Assembly: GCA_964017065.1 (NCBI GenBank)
Contig: OZ024788.1
Coordinates: 6,808,175-6,872,174, forward strand
Source of the DNA: Haliclona indistincta
Taxonomy: Eukaryota > Porifera > Demospongiae > Haplosclerida > Chalinidae
DNA: 64,000 nt
Reading direction: 5' to 3'
A program made the position numbers and the translations under genes. The notes below the pieces were generated by a model. The model was not told the origin of the DNA. It did no database searches and worked only from the letters and a program-made list of their open reading frames with translations. This document shows positions 26,308-39,351 of the stretch, in pieces; within the stretch, counting starts at the first letter, position 1; every line of letters begins with the position of its first letter.

Positions 26308-27207
26308 TTACTCCAAAAGAAATTGCATCACTTTTCTGTTCAATTCTTCAGCATAGCTAAAGTGTATCCCATGCCTGCCTTCAGGGTACCGTTCCAATCT
26401 GCTACCAGGCGTGTTCTCGTGTAGGTAGTCCGGATGATAGAGAGGAACAAGAGGGTCTTTATCACCGTGCAGTATCAGCGAAGGGCACTGGATGTTCTTG
26501 ATTTCGTCTCTACACAAGTTACCATCTCGTGCACATAGGTCTACCATGCTATCAGTCCAGCCTGACCACATGGGCTGAAAGTCAGCTCCATACGTAGCTG
26601 TCATGGCATTGATTTTCTTTTTGTTCCAACTTGAGATATCTCTGATTTGCTCAAAAATCTTAATGTCATTTTTACAGACATACGCATTAGCTCCCCAAGT
26701 GACTAATCTCCGCACTGACTGGGGAAAGATTCCAGCCAGGAGTAATGAAGACACGCCTCCGTCGCTCCACCCTAAAATGGAGAATCGATCAAATCCGAGT
26801 AATTTCATTAGATTGTGACCATCGAGTGCATCTTGCTTCAGGAAATGAACCGGACTGATGCTAAAGTCTCGTGAAGGCGGTCTTGAGTTTCCATAACCTC
26901 TGGGATCGAAGCCAACTATCGTAAATTTAGACCCAATGCTTCTATCGCTACCTGCTCCACTAAAGAACTCTATCTGCTTTGGAAAGTCACCCAGAGCAGT
27001 CCCCAAGGCTCCTGGGATGCACAAGATGGCGTGCTCTCCCTCTCCCCCCTGCACATAGCTGATATCGACTCCGTTCACTCTGATTTTCTGCTGTTCTCCA
27101 AAGCTACCAGCTGCTGCTGTTGAGAATTTGCTTGCTATCGTGCTCCGAAGTGACGAGGTCATAGAAATCCTACAGCAACAGCGCAGGAACATTGTTAGCA
27201 GTAGCAC
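26308..27207 (-). CDS. BPHL: Alpha/beta hydrolase, valacyclovirase (BPHL)-like
   Basis: Serine hydrolase; human BPHL cleaves amino-acid esters and is mitochondrial. Single-exon frame of 299 residues. The nucleophile elbow is GWSDGG (Ser148), the acid is in HGDKDPLVP (Asp251), and the base is in GRHGIHFSYAEE (His279). The 28-residue Asp-His spacing and the GWSDGG signature match BPHL. The first 35 residues are basic and Ser/Ala-rich without acids, like a mitochondrial targeting peptide. FDPRGYGNSRPP matches the family. It shares a 93-bp divergent promoter region with SAAL1. Lack of introns contrasts with its neighbours, so a retrocopy origin is possible. Confidence 0.9.
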   Translation of the reverse strand: MLLLTMFLRCCCRISMTSSLRSTIASKFSTAAAGSFGEQQKIRVNGVDISYVQGGEGEHAILCIPGALGTALGDFPKQIEFFSGAGSDRSIGSKFTIVGFDPRGYGNSRPPSRDFSISPVHFLKQDALDGHNLMKLLGFDRFSILGWSDGGVSSLLLAGIFPQSVRRLVTWGANAYVCKNDIKIFEQIRDISSWNKKKINAMTATYGADFQPMWSGWTDSMVDLCARDGNLCRDEIKNIQCPSLILHGDKDPLVPLYHPDYLHENTPGSRLERYPEGRHGIHFSYAEELNRKVMQFLLE

Positions 27208-27300
27208 GTGGGCGGAACCTTTGAGATTAAAAAAGTTTGGCGGGCAACCGTTATTTTTTTGTGGTCAGCTAAAATATAACCCGTTTGTGGCGACATAAAA
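27208..27300. promoter_or_regulatory. Bidirectional promoter region
   Basis: 93 bp separates the hydrolase ATG (-) from the SAAL1 ATG (+). No TATA box stands out. A short CACGTG E-box lies near 27208, at the hydrolase side. Promoter function is inferred from the head-to-head arrangement. Confidence 0.5.
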
Positions 27301-30108
27301 ATGGCGGATACAGCTTGGAACCCTCCTCCGCCAGAAGGCGAAGAAACGAAAAGCCCCGATATTGACGCAATAGGCGACACAGTATTCAGCAAGGCATGGG
27401 TACTGTCCATGCTCGTGAAAGCTGTCGCTCTCGTGGACAAGAAGGACGAGGATAAAGCAGAAGAAGGTGGATCAGGGGCTTCTGCAGCAGCTGATGGTGA
27501 TCAGAAGAGCGACATTGGTCCTCCGCCTGCAAAAAAGCCAGCACCTGACTACGTAGATAGAAGACTAGAGCTGGGCGAGGAGATCGATAATGATCTATCC
27601 AGACTTTGGGATGCAACAGTGAATCAGGTGACTTGGAATAAGAATCGAATACACCACTCTACATATGCTTTACACCACAGATAGTATATACTACGTAACC
27701 AGAATTAGAAACTGCCAAAAACCGAATGTGCGTAAGCACGTTTTGGTGATTTGACGTCATAATTTATTACGAATGCCCAATACTGCTAAATTAATACAAA
27801 TCCAATAGGAATGGCGGAAACTGATCAGATATTAGATAGCATTTAGTAGCAGCTTCCACAGAGAAACTCGTATGACTAATGCAATCTATGATGACGTAGC
27901 TAACAGATGCATCGCTCAGTGTAGCCCTGCTAGCAGCTGTCTTCGCATGAATGTGTTCAGGAACAGGCGAACTTGAAGACACGGCTTACAGCAACTGTTG
28001 AGCAAACCAGCCCTACAAAACTAATAACTAATAACACAGGCATCAGTCCTTTGATATGTGGCTAGTTTAAACTAAGCAGTAAAAGCACAACGGAGTGAAT
28101 GTGTTCAAACCGCTAAAACTAGGTTTTTCTCACGCTTACCTCACCATGCATGGATGGGTCCTCTACCGTCCTTATCAAATATCGAACACATTAACTTAAG
28201 AGTAGTCTTGAAACAGAAAGAAACTACAGACAAGTCATTTAATTACTGTTGCTTTACGTGCCTCGTCTCAGAATTCACAAAAACACCCAGCTGATCACGC
28301 TGAGAACAGCTCTATCCAGCGAAATACGCATTGTATCACGAGGCTGACGTCACATAATACATTTTGGCATTGTGAGGTCTAACCCTGGTTACGTATCTAT
28401 GGTTACACTGTTGATTGTATGTAGTCGGTTGCTGAGTTTTTGTGCGAGAACAATGCCGTCCCACTCCTGATGGGCGTGGTCAACAGATCTCCATATTCAC
28501 GACTTGCAGTGAGTGCTGTCTCTCTCTCTCCTTTCACACACACGCACACACACACACACACACACACGCACAACTATATCTACAAAACCTACACATGATT
28601 ATTAATTTTTACAAATTTATCTCGGTCTCTCTCTCTCTCTCTCCTATATGTAGGAAATAGCACTTGGTATTCTTGGTAACATGGCATGCTTTGAACCGAT
28701 CTGTAAACAAGCTTTTTGTTCACCTGATATTGCGTGAGTCATAATGTCATAATCATAATGCGGTTTTAATAGTATTTATTAGCTCATTTACACTGAAGCC
28801 CACTAGTGTCAGTAAGCTACCAAATTGTACTATAAATAGGTTTGAGTGCTCTATATAGTTGAGGTCCCTGTGAAGAGCAGCTGGTGTGGTTGCCTTGTTC
28901 TCAACTTGTTGGGGCAAGCAACGGCACTGGAACTGGTCCATTGGCGTTACCCACGTCAATACACCTTCCTTCTGGGTGAGTGCTGGGCCATGCGAGGAGC
29001 CTTTATCTTTTGTTTTGCTCGAACTTTAAACAACAAAGACAAGTGGTTGCAGTAGTTTTTTACACAAGTGATTTAGCTTGGTAGAGAGATGTTATTATGT
29101 CTAGTTTTGTAAATATAAGTTTATACTAAAATTCTCAGTTTTGTAAATATCACGACCCACCATCGTGGGGCCTCATAAACAGAAATGCATGAACAGTTCT
29201 TCTCAATTATAAATTTAGAGCTAACCCGGACACCAATAGTACAGAATATTGTCCTAGTTATTGAGGTGTCTGGATTTTAGAAGCCCGTGAAACACATTCT
29301 ATTCCTACGCAGACACTCTAGCGTGTTGTCCTGTTTTAAGAGTTCAAATTAGTATTGTTCCACTGTAATCTATTCTGCAGAGATAATATCTATTTTTAGT
29401 AGTGTATGCTAAATTACATTACTGTATTCTTCTCACAGGAGAGATGTGTTTTTCTTGCTGAAGGAGGTTGAGCCTGAGCTAGTCCTTGAGTCTATAAGGT
29501 ATGGTGGTGTTGCAATAGTACAGCATGTGCTGTGGAAGCAATAATGATTTATAGTCTGGTACATGTACTCTAGAAGTGGTGGTTTTATAGTTATTTTCTT
29601 TTTTTGTACTTACAAATGTATAGTGTGAGATTGGTACATGTAACAAGATGTGTTGTCAAGGACAACATGAATGATGTACATGCACCATAATACATTAACC
29701 CTAAGATGCCTGCATATACAGTGCACAAACATGATACAAATCAAGAAAACATGAGAAAGTGGTATAAAATTAATGTATCAGCCCAAAGGGCTATACCACC
29801 TTGCTCACTGCCTATAATTTGTATAATTTGTCTGCACTTAGACATTTTTATAGCAACATTAGCCCTAATTCTCTTAACACACACTCTGTATTTCTCATGT
29901 AGGGTTATTCGAACATGCTTGTCACACGAGAGCACGCTGCGTGCATGGATCGATGCTGTGAAGGAGTCTAAAGACTTTCGTTCAGACATTGTTTTTGTCA
30001 TGTACAACTCGACCAATGGTAAGGAGTGTGTGTGTGTTGTGCCCTGGCTTGTCCAGGAACGCGTGACCTGTAATAGGCAGCGAGAGGCTTTGCTTTTTAT
30101 TGCTTTTG

Positions 30109-30139
<31 letters not shown>

Positions 30140-33100
30140 ATGCGTGCGTGTGTGCGTGTGTGTGGTATTATGATTATTCCTAGAGTGTACCAAGTTTTTC
30201 ATCTTTCTTATCACATAGTGATCATTGCAATATGGTTGTCAAAATTTTGTGCATTGTGCATTAATTTTACTGAATTAATTTTCCAGATGAGCTCTGGTAA
30301 GAACCCAAGATACTCCAGCCCTTAATTTCGAAATGTTTGCATCTTGGTAAAGCCTAGTTCACAATGGGTCGCATTGAAAGTGCCGCGTTGCGCCGCAAGA
30401 AATAGAACTTTCTTCTATCCTTGCGTCGCGTCAAGTGGCAGTAATAACAACATGCGTTTCACGGCGCCACATACACATTGCAACATATTGTGAATGATTT
30501 GCCGGGTCACGTCGCTTAGCTTTGTGACTCATTGTGAAGTAGGCTTTACAGCAAACCTCTTTCAGAGCAAGTTCTATCCCATTGCTTCTAGTAGAGGCCC
30601 TGGCTAAGATTTGTATGCATTTAATTTAGGAGAGGATAACTCAACTGTTTTAGGGTAATTTGACCCCAAGGAATAAGATGTGATATGTGCCAAATTGTCT
30701 ATCCACTGCGAAATACCCGAAAATGACCACGCCTTTTTATCGGCAGTGTCGATAACAATAATTGCTCAATCTTCTTAACCATTTTAGTAACCTACTTTCT
30801 GGCAACTGTTCTAAGGTAATATGACCCTAAGGAATGTATAGGGATGTGTGCCAAAACCAATATTCACTGCAAAAAAATGGCTACACCTTTCAGAAATGCA
30901 TGAACATCTCTATTTTAAAGAGTTTAATATTGTAAGATTCTGATGGTTTGAAAACAGTACAAGTACAGGGTATTACCAACAGACACAATTTATTAACTTG
31001 AGGAGTCACTTAATATAAACTTAGGCAGTATTTAGTATTACAAAAATGATGTCTACAAAAATTAAGTCATTCAGTGATAGGGTTTTTGCAAGAGCTCCTT
31101 TACACTTGCAGTATTTGCAACACTTGATTCCAGCTACCCTGCAGCGACATATCCATTCTTGTGGGCACATTTACCACATGTACAAGAATCAGGAAGGTCT
31201 TTAGGCTTGGAGGTAACAATACCAGGATATATTAAATTTCTTTGTGAAACCATACGACTCAGTTTTCATTTCTAAACCATCTTCAAGTGGGGCTTGTATC
31301 CACAGCTGATGTAATTATGCCCTTTGAATAATGCTTTCTTGCATTGGCTGATGTGCAGGGAATTTTCTCAAAGTCCATTTTGAGGGAATTGCTATTAAAA
31401 AAGCAGCAAGACGCAAGTCATCAAATGTTTCCAAATCTTTTGTTAGCTTGAGAAACCTTACTACAGCACCGGTGACAAGCTTAAAAGGTGTCTCCCTGCA
31501 CTCCGTGCTCTGACTGGATGTGATACAACTAGCAAGATTTCTACGAACCATGCAGCAATGAAAGCTATCCACAACAATTTAACCGTGCACTGATACAGAA
31601 CTTTAAGTCTTTAACAACTCAGAGTTGACAGAGACACGGAAGATCCAGGCGGCAGAAATTATCAAGAAAGGTGTCTCAAGCCAACAAAAGACATTTGATG
31701 ACTTGCGTCTTGCTGCTTTTAATAGCAATTCCCTCAAAATGGACTTTGAGAAAATTCCCTGCACATCAGCCAATGCAAAAAAAGCATATTCATAATTACA
31801 TCAGCTGTGGATACAAGCCCCACTTGAAGATGGTTTAGAAATGAAAACTGAGTAGTATGGTTTCACAAAGAAATTTAATAGTTCCTGGTATTGTTACCTC
31901 CAAGCCTGAAGACCTTCCTGATCCTTGTACATGTGGTAAATGTGCCCACAAGAATGGATATGTCGCTGCAGGGTAGCTGGAATCAAGTGTTGCAAATACT
32001 GCAAGTGTAAAGGAGCTCTTGCAAAAACCCTATCACTGAATGACTTAATTTTTGTAGACATCATTTTTGTAATACTAAATACTGCCTAAGTTTATATTAA
32101 GTGACTCCTCAAGTTAATAAATTGTGTCTGTTGGTAATACCCTGTACTTGTACTGTTTTCAAACCATCAGAATCTTACAATATTAAACTCTTTAAAGTAG
32201 AGATGTTCATGCATTTCTGAAAGGTGTAGTTTTTTGCAGTGAATATTGGTTTTGGCACACATCCCTATACATTCCTTAGGGTCATATTACCTTAGAACAG
32301 TTGCCAGAAAGTAGGTTACTAAAATGGTTAAGAAGATAGAGCAATTATTGTTATCGACACTGCCGATAAAAAGGGCGTGGTCATTTTCGGGTATTTCGCA
32401 GTGGATAGACAATTTGGCACATATCACATCTTATTCCTTGGGGCCAAATTACCCTAAAACAGTTGAGTTATCCTCTCCTAAATTAAATGCATACAAATCT
32501 TAGTCAGGGCCTAGACTATTCTATTTCAAGAGAGTACTTACATTTTAGTTTCGTTTCCCTGAATTGTCCGTGGTTGGGTTTTGGGGTAATTTTGTGTCTT
32601 CATGCATTTACTTGTAGATAGCACTGCTTACTTGTCATTTTGAACACTGCTGTTTCCTTGTCACAGTTGAGCTGTTGCGTGCTGCTGTGCTGACTATTGA
32701 TCGTCTGTTTGACCTTGATGCTGACCTCATGGAGGAATGGGCGATTGAGGAAGTTGCGGACGGGCTCTGTGAAGCCGCTGAACAGACCAAGTTAGTTGAG
32801 TGTCATTATGTCACATGATTATCAGGCTATTGTCACATGATTATTAGGCTATTGTCACATGATTATCAGGCTATTATCACATGTTTGAAAAATTGCATTG
32901 TTGATCCTATCTTGTACCTTACCGCCATGGGTCACCTTGGTGCACTTCACATGTAGAATTTAAAACGACACCTGTGTTGAGCTAAAAACAAACTATATCT
33001 TTTCTGCCTATCGGGTTGTGATTGGGGTTTTCTGCTAAGGGTGGAATAATGTACATTAATGCTAACAAGCTAGCCACATCTTTATGACGTAAACTAAGTT

Positions 33101-33614
33101 TTATGACCTCAAATTATAGATTGAAATTGTTCTTCATTATCAAATTAATGCCTTATCTATGTATATAAATAGCATTGTTGAGCAATAGTGGGTGTGGCAT
33201 GAATGTTCGAAAGGAGATAACCTTCAAATGTTTTGTTTACAAACGAATGTTCAATTATTCAATCCTTTGTTCTATAAGTTACTATTACCTTTATTGCGCT
33301 GTGTATTAATTTTATCAAAAACAATGAACATGTATAGCTCATGTACAAAAATTGTGCCTTCCCATTCCCAATACGCTGTTATGATGGATTTCTTGTGTTG
33401 TTCACACATTTTTGTTACATGAGTGTCATGCGTTCATGCTTATCATTCCCGGCTCTAGGATGTGTGCGTTTGATGTGACTACCTCAGTCGTGTTGACTCT
33501 ACAGCTCTACTGCACTTTCAGCTATGGAATAGCACTCATGAGTAAGTTAGAGAAGGGAGAAATGTTGAAAGAGAGGGAGAGAGAGAGAGGCACTTTCCTG
33601 TCTCTCTTTCTGAC

Positions 33615-33651
<37 letters not shown>

Positions 33652-34718
33652 GAGAAAGGGCGAGATAAGAGAGAGAGAGAGAGAGGGAGGGAGGGGGGAA
33701 GGGAGGGGGGAACGAAGGGAGAGAGACCCGATTTAAAGCAGAAATTCAGTGTGAAATTTGGTATAAGATGTTTTGTATTTCTCTCCCTCCCAGTGTCTGA
33801 GGAGCGTAGGGTTGGTCCTGTTGTGTCAGGCTATCTGAAGGTGTTATCTCGTATCAAGGAGCCCACTAAGGTCCAGTGTCAGGGTATCAATGCTGCCCTC
33901 ACTGTCGCTGAGTACATACTAATGGATCGCCAGTCAGAGGCTACTTCAGAACTGATGAAAGGTCAGCAAAATAATTTTACTGTGTTAGGTTGGGGTACTA
34001 GTCTGTAAAAATAATTCTTGGTTGTGTACAACGCATTTTTCTACATGCTAGTCACCCATTTAACTTTTACAACGGCAGTCAAAAATTCCCTGTTCTTAGT
34101 TATTATCGTGTTTTTTTGTAAATAATTGTCCAAGGATGCAAAGCACACTTCAATAAAAGGAGTGAGTTATAGATCTTAGAATAATACTGACCAACAGAGG
34201 GCAAGCACCCCACTCATTCCTTGTCCGTTCGTGTGATCAATTTTATGTAGCTTACTGTACTTTCATTTCTGTCAGACAAACAGATTGTCAAGTTTTTGGA
34301 GCGCTTAAACCAAGAGCCGGAGAAGCGACCTGATCCACCGGCTGAGGGAGAAGAGGCCGCAGCAGACACCAGACCTAAGATTGCAGATCCAATAACACCT
34401 CTGGAGCAGCCTCCACCAACAAAGCTAGCCTCACGCAAGGGACCAGATGGAGGGGACGACGTGGAGACAGAGGGGGATCAACCCGAAGATAATCCTAGTC
34501 AAGCTGTCTCGTACAGAAAGGACGGATCCAGAGTGACTTATTTGCGTGATACGGACTCTAGGATGTCGAAGAGGATTCTAGAGCATTTGGAAAAGACTGT
34601 CTATCATCGTCCTAAACCCAAGCCAAAGCCCAACCAGCCTCGTGAACGAGAGGTCTCGCGCTTCCAACGAGGAAACGTGATGTTTAGGATCGTCGTCGAC
34701 GATGATGAAGAGGATTGA
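27301..34718 (+). CDS. SAAL1: SAAL1-like armadillo-type protein
   Basis: Homologue of serum amyloid A-like 1 (SPACIA1), a helical-repeat nuclear protein linked to cell proliferation in vertebrates. Eight exons stay in frame for 466 residues: 27301-27627, 28654-28733, 29439-29498, 29903-30018, 32667-32790, 33459-33541, 33794-33961, 34276-34718. Human SAAL1 is similar in length (about 474, from memory). Recognisable blocks are EIALGILGNMACFEPIC, AAVLTIDRLFDLDADLMEEW and GINAALTVAEYILMDR. The C-terminal 140 residues are acidic and Pro-rich. The exon at 33459-33541 is needed: joining 32790 directly to 33794 breaks the frame. A 1.9-kb foldback element lies in intron 4. Confidence 0.85.
27690..28398. 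mobile_element. Possible nonautonomous element in SAAL1 intron 1
   Basis: Diverged inverted ends: tacgtaaccagaattaga at the left and the inverse of tctaaccctggttacgta at the right, each with a nearby tgacgtca. Short target-site duplication not identified. No coding content seen. Confidence 0.35.
30595..32513. mobile_element. Foldback element, ~0.85-kb arms
   Basis: Two long inverted arms, about 30595-31458 and 31670-32513, enclose a 211-bp spacer. The outer ends read aggccctggctaagatttg and, inverted, the same with one change. The arms align by eye along their whole length with scattered substitutions. Each arm holds decayed coding sequence: a Cys-rich stretch (CTCGKCAHKNGY near the outer third) and TFDDLRLAAFLIAIPSKWTL near the inner end. 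No transposase domain recognised. It lies in SAAL1 intron 4. Confidence 0.8.
33568..33730 (+). repeat. (GA)n purine tract
   Basis: GAGAGG/GAGGGAGG purine-rich run in SAAL1 intron 6, just after the exon at 33459-33541. Open frames rich in Arg-Glu here are artefacts. Confidence 0.85.
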
Positions 34719-35294
34719 AGTCCTTAATAACAACTAATTTGGCACTTTTCATTAATGATTGTATTTTTGAAATAAAAAATTGCTAACATAATCAATATCA
34801 GCTTCTGGGCATCGTCAAGGTAATGTATATTTTAAGGTCAATAAAAAATGTATTGACTCTGAACATTGAAGCAGCTCCGTATTTTACTATGGTTTACCAG
34901 CAAGTGACCAGAAACAGAATTTTTAATTTATATGACTTCTGCATGATATAATGTAGTACAGTACTTGATAACAAAGGGAACACAGATGACACAAGGCTAG
35001 TACGAGTTTGAAAGAAAAACAAAACTTATCGTAACTTAGATTTGAAGGAAGAGAATGGTAAAGATTTCAGTTGGAAGAGAGTTCCAATCAGCTATTTAAA
35101 ATGAGTAAATAGTGTGAATAAGTTTTATGAGACTTTACAATGACAACTCAAGACTACCAAGCAGCAATAGCATAGTACCACTCAGCACTGACAAACATGA
35201 TTAATAATATTGACTGCATGACACATGTAAGTTACAAGAGATTGTGCTATGCATGACTATGAGGGCCACTAGTCTGTCAGTGCGGCTGCATATG
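34719..35294. other. Intergenic region between converging 3' ends
   Basis: 3' flanks of SAAL1 (+, aataaa near 34770) and the Ig receptor gene (-). Nothing else recognised. Confidence 0.55.
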
Positions 35295-38200
35295 TCACAC
35301 AGCTGTTGATTCATCAGTATCAGATGTAGCAGCTGATTTGTTTTGTTCTGCAACAACTGGTTTCTCTATAGCTGCTTGTGATCCCTGAAGAGCAGTAAAC
35401 AGAAAAAATTAATGTTCAGGCAATTGCACGATTGATTGCAAGTCTATATACACACATGTAGCTATAGGGCCCATTTGGCGTGATGTAAGCACTCAGTAAG
35501 ATCATCATTTAAAAAAATTAGCAAGGTTAGCGCTACTACACTGTGCTGACTTCACTTAATTTATTCTGCCAAAATAGGAAATCATCTTGACGTGGTATGA
35601 GTCAGAAATTGATACTTGAAAGAAATGCTTTAGGAGTACAATTCAGCTAATTCATGCAGTTTGCAAGTTATAAGTCCAATAAGTCTTAGAGCAGCATAGA
35701 TAGTTTATGTACAAAATAATTATACTGCGTGATGTACAAGCATCAGCGAGTATCAACTACTTGCATTGACTGGTAATTATAATAGACCTGTTGTACCTGT
35801 TCAAGACGTGTTGGTGTGTCAGTAGCTTCCATAGCTTTATTCTCAGCCTGACGGTTTTCACCCTCAGGCTCAGTGTTCTTGACATAGCGTTTCTGTAAGT
35901 TAAAACATTAATAATGTCTGTGTGGCAGGGCTTCACTGGAAAAAATATTTAGTGGTAGGAAAGAACGTGTAGGACTAACGACAAACTTTGCTAGTTAATA
36001 TTTGTCTTTAAAATCTTTTGTGACGGTTTAATTTTGAGGTCACCAAACCTATTGGTAATAACGTTGTCACAGTTCCAGCCTTCAAAATAATTGACTTTCA
36101 TGACCAGTTTAGTGGATAAATTTAGATGGCTGGAGCCTGGATGACTAGTTAACTCAGCTGAAATTTCATAATACATCAAAAATAGTTACAGTACTTATTT
36201 TTAGATACTAAACACCAGTTGTTGTAAGTCAGTCAAGTTAGTACCCAGAAGGGTCAGTCTGGGGTCTATACTGACCCACCCCATCTTGCATCAGGTACAA
36301 GTACCTGCACTTTGGTACATACTGCAGTTTAATGACTCACTGATACTATGATACAGAAAGCCGGATGCTTTATGCACTATAAAGAGGCAATAATGTTATC
36401 CTAAATTCAAAAGCCCCTCCACAGCCTTTGGATGAAAGATGTATACCCATACATGCAAAATTTACTAGTAAACGTATACAGGTTTCACATCATTTTAGCA
36501 TACATCCTCTGGAAAGTGCCTTTATAATACGTATACAATGCTTTATGGAGTACCTAAATTTACAGATGTACAACTGATGTCGTGAATTACAGTGTCAATA
36601 ATTTAAGAGAGGGACGAGAATGATTCATTAGCTACTACATAATAATTATAGCAACTACATTATAGGCGTGCACTGAACATAAATTCTATGGCCGTATAAG
36701 TATGGTACAGCTAAAAAAGTAGTGCATTTGAGACTGGTGATCTGAAGTTGGTTGATTGCAAGGAGTGTACAACTTCTTGGAACAACTAGAAAAATGGGCC
36801 GCTATATAGCGTGAAATTTATACAGCCCTAGCACTTACAAGATAAATGCTCCATGTACATCATGGTGTATTTATCTTTAATGTAACTTACTAGTACTGCA
36901 ATTTTAGTAAATCTTGCAAAATGTGTCCGGTCCAGCGCGCACACCTGGTCCTTGCACATGCGCAATACAACGGTTTACGAAGATAATGGTCAAGACCGGA
37001 AGTACTGCAGTTTTACAGGTAAGGGTTTTGCAGGTTGCTTGACCAAAAATTTACTGCTAGTGCATGGGCACAGTACGTTTTCTGTACAATTGGTATATGC
37101 GCATGCGCTAGCAGGAAATTGTTTGGTCAAGCAACCTGCAAAACCCTGTACAGAGGTTTGCAGGTTGCTCGACCAAACAATTTCCTGTTAGCACATGCTC
37201 ATAGCGTATTTCTGAATAATAATTGTACAGAAAACGTAGTGTGTGCATGCGCCAGCAGGAATATTTTTGTCAAGCAACCTGCAAACCTCTGCAAAATTTG
37301 TAGCAAAATTTGTCAAGCTTGTCAACGTCCTTGCACATGCGCAATAGCTAGTTAAGTAACTTTTTAGTATTATTTCTAGCTAATGCGCATGTGCAAAGGG
37401 CGTTTCGTGCACAGTACATTTTGCAAGATTCATTAAAACTGCAGCATGACATGACCCATCAAATTCGCTTGTAGTTCTGTACACGTGTATGCAATTGTCA
37501 GGCGTTGGTCAGCATCATAGTACTAGTATACTAGTGATACACCTCACATGTTATGTACATTGTCATGATTAGTATGTAGGTAAACTTGGCTGTGTAGTTA
37601 CATAAAATATTACTTGCAATTAACCCTTTAAGCCCTAATGACGCCATTTGGCGTCATACATAAGTTCAGACACCATAACTTTATCAAAAAGTGCTAATAA
37701 TAATTATTGCTAAAATACTTTTCTCAGAACTGATGATATAAATAAAACATTCTGACAAAGAAAAACAAGATCATGCAATCACAGTTTAGTTAGTTTCTCC
37801 CTAGTTCAATAGATGGAGGAGAGCAATAGTAGATGAAGTTAGGCATGTGTTGGCTCCTAGCTTTGGTTGTGCTACGTCACGGGCAAATGATCCCCTTGAT
37901 ATTGCCAAACTCGATCTGCACTGCTAATGTGGCACACTAAGCACCTCATGAGGATCAATGAAAATACTTTTTAATGGCCCTCACAATTTTCATGGCCAAC
38001 TGCTTTTCTGATGGCCATTACTTATTAGATGAATAATAAAATAGTCTAGAAATTGCTAAAAAATATTTATTTTAGGTAATGGTAACTACTTACCAATATT
38101 TCATTGTCTGCCAGACTTTCATCCGTCTGTCCGCTGTAAAGATTAATGACAGTTAGCTTGCAAACTACAAAAATCACTAACCATTTTTCCAGTTGTATAA

Positions 38201-39112
38201 CAAACTCAGCTGCATCCATGTAATAAAAATGTGAAGGTATAACTTCATGACTTACCTCTTCTTTTAAGTGCATGCAACTTGATAATCAGTATGATGGCAG
38301 TAACTACTACCACCAGTATCATCACTACTACTACCGTGATAACACTACATTTGCCGCAAACTGTGTTAAAATGACACATATGCATATTATGTGCATGTCA
38401 ATGTGTGTCAGAATACCTGTTGGCACACTAGAAGATGATAGCAGCACTCTAGGAGGTGAAGTACCTGATAGCAATTCGAGTTCATGCATAATAAAATGTA
38501 TTTAAATACCTGATGGAGATGGACTGAAACTGGTAGCACTAGTGCTGACAACTGGATTAATATCTGTAGTAGATTCCTCATAATACTATTATTATATTTC
38601 GCTGTCATCCCTAGGCTACATATCATTGCCGCGCGGCAATGACAATACATTCATGATTGCATGCAGTAACAAACCTGGAATTATAGTAAGAGTAGAGTAG
38701 TTCCCAACTACTTCTAAACTGGACAACGATAGGCCAACAAGGCATCGTATAATAGTACCGTTGTTCTCTTCTGTTGCTGGTACGGTGAGGTTGGACTGTA
38801 CTGTGCCTGATGACACTATGGTGCTTTCAGTAATTCCTCGATCCAAAATGCTTTGGTCATTATTGGGTAATCCATCGACTTCCCAGCGAAGGTGTGGACC
38901 ACTACAAGCGCAGTGGAACTTAGCATCCATTCCTCTCAGGGAAGTCACTGACACTGGACCTTCTGTAAGTGCACGCAAGCAAGAGTTAAAAGGAAGACGG
39001 GGTGGGTGATGCTGTACTTACCTGTGGCATCCACCAATATCCGCGCACACAGTACGTATAATATATGAGCTAGTAGAAGTTTGTACATGATCCCGATAGT
39101 TGGACGCTGCAT
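35295..39112 (-). CDS. Single-Ig-domain type I membrane receptor
   Basis: Nine exons stay in frame for 279 residues: 39112-39022, 38962-38675, 38563-38510, 38464-38417, 38360-38256, 38209-38182, 38133-38094, 35892-35797, 35384-35295. In order: signal peptide (MYKLLLAHILYVLCARILV), one V-like Ig domain (FHCACSG, LRWEVDGL, NGTIIRCLVG), a Ser/Thr/Pro stalk, a Val-rich transmembrane helix (VITVVVVMILVVVVTAIIL), and an acidic cytoplasmic tail of about 85 residues. It has no kinase or phosphatase domain. The Ig domain closely resembles that of the adjacent gene at 39534-41546. It is a cell-surface receptor or adhesion protein of unknown ligand. The two small exons at 38182 and 38094 are supported by phase. 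Confidence 0.8.
36896..37444. mobile_element. Nested inverted-repeat element, ~550 bp
   Basis: Terminal inverted repeats of about 30 bp, with aatcttgcaaaatgt and its exact inverse at 36910-36924 and 37416-37430. Inside are repeated gcaggttgcttgaccaaa motifs in both orientations (37031, 37122, 37160, 37268) and cttgcacatgcgcaat in both. It is noncoding, within an intron of the Ig receptor gene. Confidence 0.75.
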
Positions 39113-39351
39113 CGTTCGTCTGTATCGCGTGACACTGTACTAGTAGTTGCATGAAGCAATCCTCACAGCTGAGCGGTGCACTTGGAACGCGGAGGATGAA
39201 TAATGATAATTATTTATAAGCGTGCAGATAACTCTCTTGGGTATTGTGAATGTAATGGCATGCAGGTTTAGAGTTTAATATAGCAACAATCTAGCTTCGT
39301 CCCTTTATGCTGTGCTTGTTAAAATAAATATTATTCATGATCTAAAAGCAT

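Noticed and set aside
32790..33794. Frame break in SAAL1
   Set aside because: An extra exon at 33459-33541 with good splice sites restores the frame and brings the length close to that of the human protein.
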